Of a stretch of 8,022 nt of DNA, positions 6,601 through 8,022 are shown piece by piece (positions within the stretch are counted from its first letter, which is position 1; every line of letters begins with the position of its first letter). Position numbers and translations under genes: made by a program. Source of the DNA: Pseudomonadota bacterium (GTDB taxonomy: Bacteria > Myxococcota > Myxococcia > Myxococcales > Anaeromyxobacteraceae); contig JAEZXM010000039.1 of the NCBI GenBank assembly GCA_023419875.1, positions 1 to 8,022 of the forward strand. The letters are read 5' to 3'. The notes under the pieces were generated by a model. That model did no database searches. It had not been told where the DNA came from and saw only the letters and a program-made list of their open reading frames with translations.

Positions 6601-8022
6601 TTGACCCTGCTCGTCGCCCTGCTCCTCGCCGCAGAACCTTCGCCGTCCCACCAGGTCACGATCCCGCTCGACGAGTACGAGCAGCTCAAGAAGCAGACCG
6701 AGCGGCCCGCGCTGACGATCGTCGATCTCCTCCGCGTGGAGGGGAGCTTCGCGAAACGCGACCTCACCGTCGCGCTCACCGGGCGCGCGTCCGGCGCCTG
6801 GCCCACCGTCGAGGTCCTGCAGGCCGAGGGCGCGCGGCTGCACTCCTGCGAGGGCGAGGCGCTGCTCTCGCGCGCCGAGTCCGGCGCGTTCGAGGTGACG
6901 CCGCTCGCCCAGCGGTTCTCGCTCCGCTGCAAGGTCTCGCTCGACGGCGGAGACCGGCTGGCGGCAGTGGCCACCAACGCCGTCCTCGAGGTCGTCTCGA
7001 CCGTCTCCGACGGCGAGCTCGTCGCCGGCGCCGCGGGGATCGGGCGCAGCTTCTCGGTGGTCCGCCGCTTCGCCGGGGGCGAGGGCCCCGACCTGCCACC
7101 CGCCGTCACGGGCCGCTACCTCGTCACCCTCCTCCCCGACGAGACCCGGTTCGAGTACCGGCTCGAGGTCCGGAACCCGTCGCGTGGCCACCGCCGCTTC
7201 GAGGTGGCGCTGCGCCCGAGCGAGCCCGTCGAGGGCGTGGACGCGAAGGTCCCCTGGGACGCCGAGGGGACGACGTACCGGTTCGATCTCCCGCCCGGCG
7301 AGTCCGTGCTCGCGCTCCGCGGACGGCTGACCGAGGCGCGGTTCGTTCCCCCCGTTTCGGCGAGCCTCCAGTACCTCCTCGTCCAGTCGCACCCGCTCAT
7401 CCGCCCGCAGCTCGCGACCGAGGCGAAGCGCGTCGGCGTGGGCGAGACCGGCCTCGGCGCGGCCTTCCGCGGCGCGCAGGCGTTCCTGCTCGACGGCGGC
7501 TCGGGCGCGCCCACGGCCGAGGTCTCGTGGACCGCCACCAAGCTCCAGGCGCTCAAGACCGCGGGCATCGCCCTCTCCCGGCTCGACCAGGTCTTCTTCC
7601 TCGGCACCGACGGCTCCGCCCGGACCGAGTCCAGCCTCGTCCTCGACAACCAGGGGTCGCCGGCGATCACCCTGCCCGGCGCCGGGTACACCTTCGCCAG
7701 CATCGGGATGGAGCCCGTGTTCCTCACCCACGACAAGGAAGGCGACCTCTTCCTGCCGCTCGGCCAGGGAGCCCAGAACGTGGTCGTTCAGGGGAAGAAC
7801 CCGTTCGATCGCCGGCTCGGGTTCGGCCTCGCCCGGCTGGAGCTGCCGAAGCTGCCCGTCCCGGCGAGCCAGGCCGCGATCCAGGTCCGCTACCCCGCGG
7901 AGTGGGTACCGATCTACGAGGAGCTCGCGCCCGCGTCGCGCTGGCACCTCCTGGAGCTGACGGAGCTCGCGACGCTGCTCCTGCTCGTGGCGCTCGCCGA
8001 GCGGCTGCTCGCGCTCGCCGGC
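6601..8022 (+). CDS. Exported protein of unknown family (5' part; runs off the window)
   Basis: An open frame of 474 codons runs from TTG at 6601 to the last base without a stop. GGAGG at 6587-6591 lies 9 bases upstream, and no other start codon is near in this frame. The first 11 residues (MTLLVALLLAA) look like a short signal peptide lacking a basic N-region, probably cleaved before EPSPS. Residues 12-440 are mostly alternating polar and hydrophobic stretches, as in beta-rich periplasmic proteins. They contain only two cysteines (C83, C110), which could form a disulfide. Residues about 448-474 are Leu/Ala-rich (ATLLLLVAL) and may begin a membrane helix, so the full protein could be an exported domain anchored to the inner membrane, with more beyond the edge. 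I do not recognise a family. It lies 72 bases after the MATE pair; a TTACCCT at 6567-6573 could be part of its own promoter, but no -35 box is evident. Confidence 0.8.
   Translation, partial: MTLLVALLLAAEPSPSHQVTIPLDEYEQLKKQTERPALTIVDLLRVEGSFAKRDLTVALTGRASGAWPTVEVLQAEGARLHSCEGEALLSRAESGAFEVTPLAQRFSLRCKVSLDGGDRLAAVATNAVLEVVSTVSDGELVAGAAGIGRSFSVVRRFAGGEGPDLPPAVTGRYLVTLLPDETRFEYRLEVRNPSRGHRRFEVALRPSEPVEGVDAKVPWDAEGTTYRFDLPPGESVLALRGRLTEARFVPPVSASLQYLLVQSHPLIRPQLATEAKRVGVGETGLGAAFRGAQAFLLDGGSGAPTAEVSWTATKLQALKTAGIALSRLDQVFFLGTDGSARTESSLVLDNQGSPAITLPGAGYTFASIGMEPVFLTHDKEGDLFLPLGQGAQNVVVQGKNPFDRRLGFGLARLELPKLPVPASQAAIQVRYPAEWVPIYEELAPASRWHLLELTELATLLLLVALAERLLALAG

Noticed and set aside
6584..6604. 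ATG at 6584 as a possible start for the last gene
   Set aside because: It is out of frame and reaches a TGA after six codons. The TTG at 6601 has the right spacing from GGAGG and opens the long frame.
5017..7947. Very long minus-strand open frame (976 codons) antisense to the second MATE gene and the exported protein
   Set aside because: It has the same low-complexity charged composition and no domain. It is a by-product of codon bias on the opposite strand.

Overview
The window is about 8 kb of very GC-rich DNA. Codon third positions are almost all G or C, TTG and GTG starts are common, and genes are tightly packed. Together with a stand-alone PilZ/receiver protein and a TrpB2-type tryptophan synthase, this fits a Myxococcota-like (former deltaproteobacterial) chromosome, of the Anaeromyxobacter/Myxococcus kind. 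That placement is an inference from composition and gene style, not a database match. I see no RNA genes, insertion sequences, CRISPR arrays or prophage genes.

Layout. The first 185 bases are the 3' end of a rightward gene for a protein with a Pro/Ala-rich stretch and a C-terminal membrane helix. Convergent to it is a leftward gene (371-1126) for a PilZ domain followed by a response-regulator receiver domain, with its own intrinsic terminator at 221-252. A divergent promoter region (1127-1317) carries a 9-bp direct repeat. Rightward from there come a classical short-chain dehydrogenase/reductase (1318-2091), a TrpB2-type tryptophan synthase beta chain (2198-3556), two overlapping MATE-family transporter genes (3731-5116 and 5113-6528), and the first 474 codons of an exported protein of unknown family running off the end (6601-8022).

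How the parts relate. The two MATE genes overlap by 4 bases and are collinear diverged copies of each other, so they are almost certainly a translationally coupled tandem duplication. A strong terminator-shaped hairpin with a T5 run ends only 7 bases before the first MATE start codon. It must either end the trpB2 transcript or act as a conditional attenuator in the MATE leader, and this is the most interesting regulatory structure in the window. The dehydrogenase and trpB2 lie 106 bases apart with a candidate promoter between them, so a shared pathway is not shown. No trpA or other trp gene is visible, as is common for trpB2 genes outside the trp operon.

No clearly undescribed multi-gene system is evident. 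The best leads are the MATE pair with its unusual paired histidines and leader hairpin, the reversed PilZ-receiver protein, and the unknown exported protein at the right edge.
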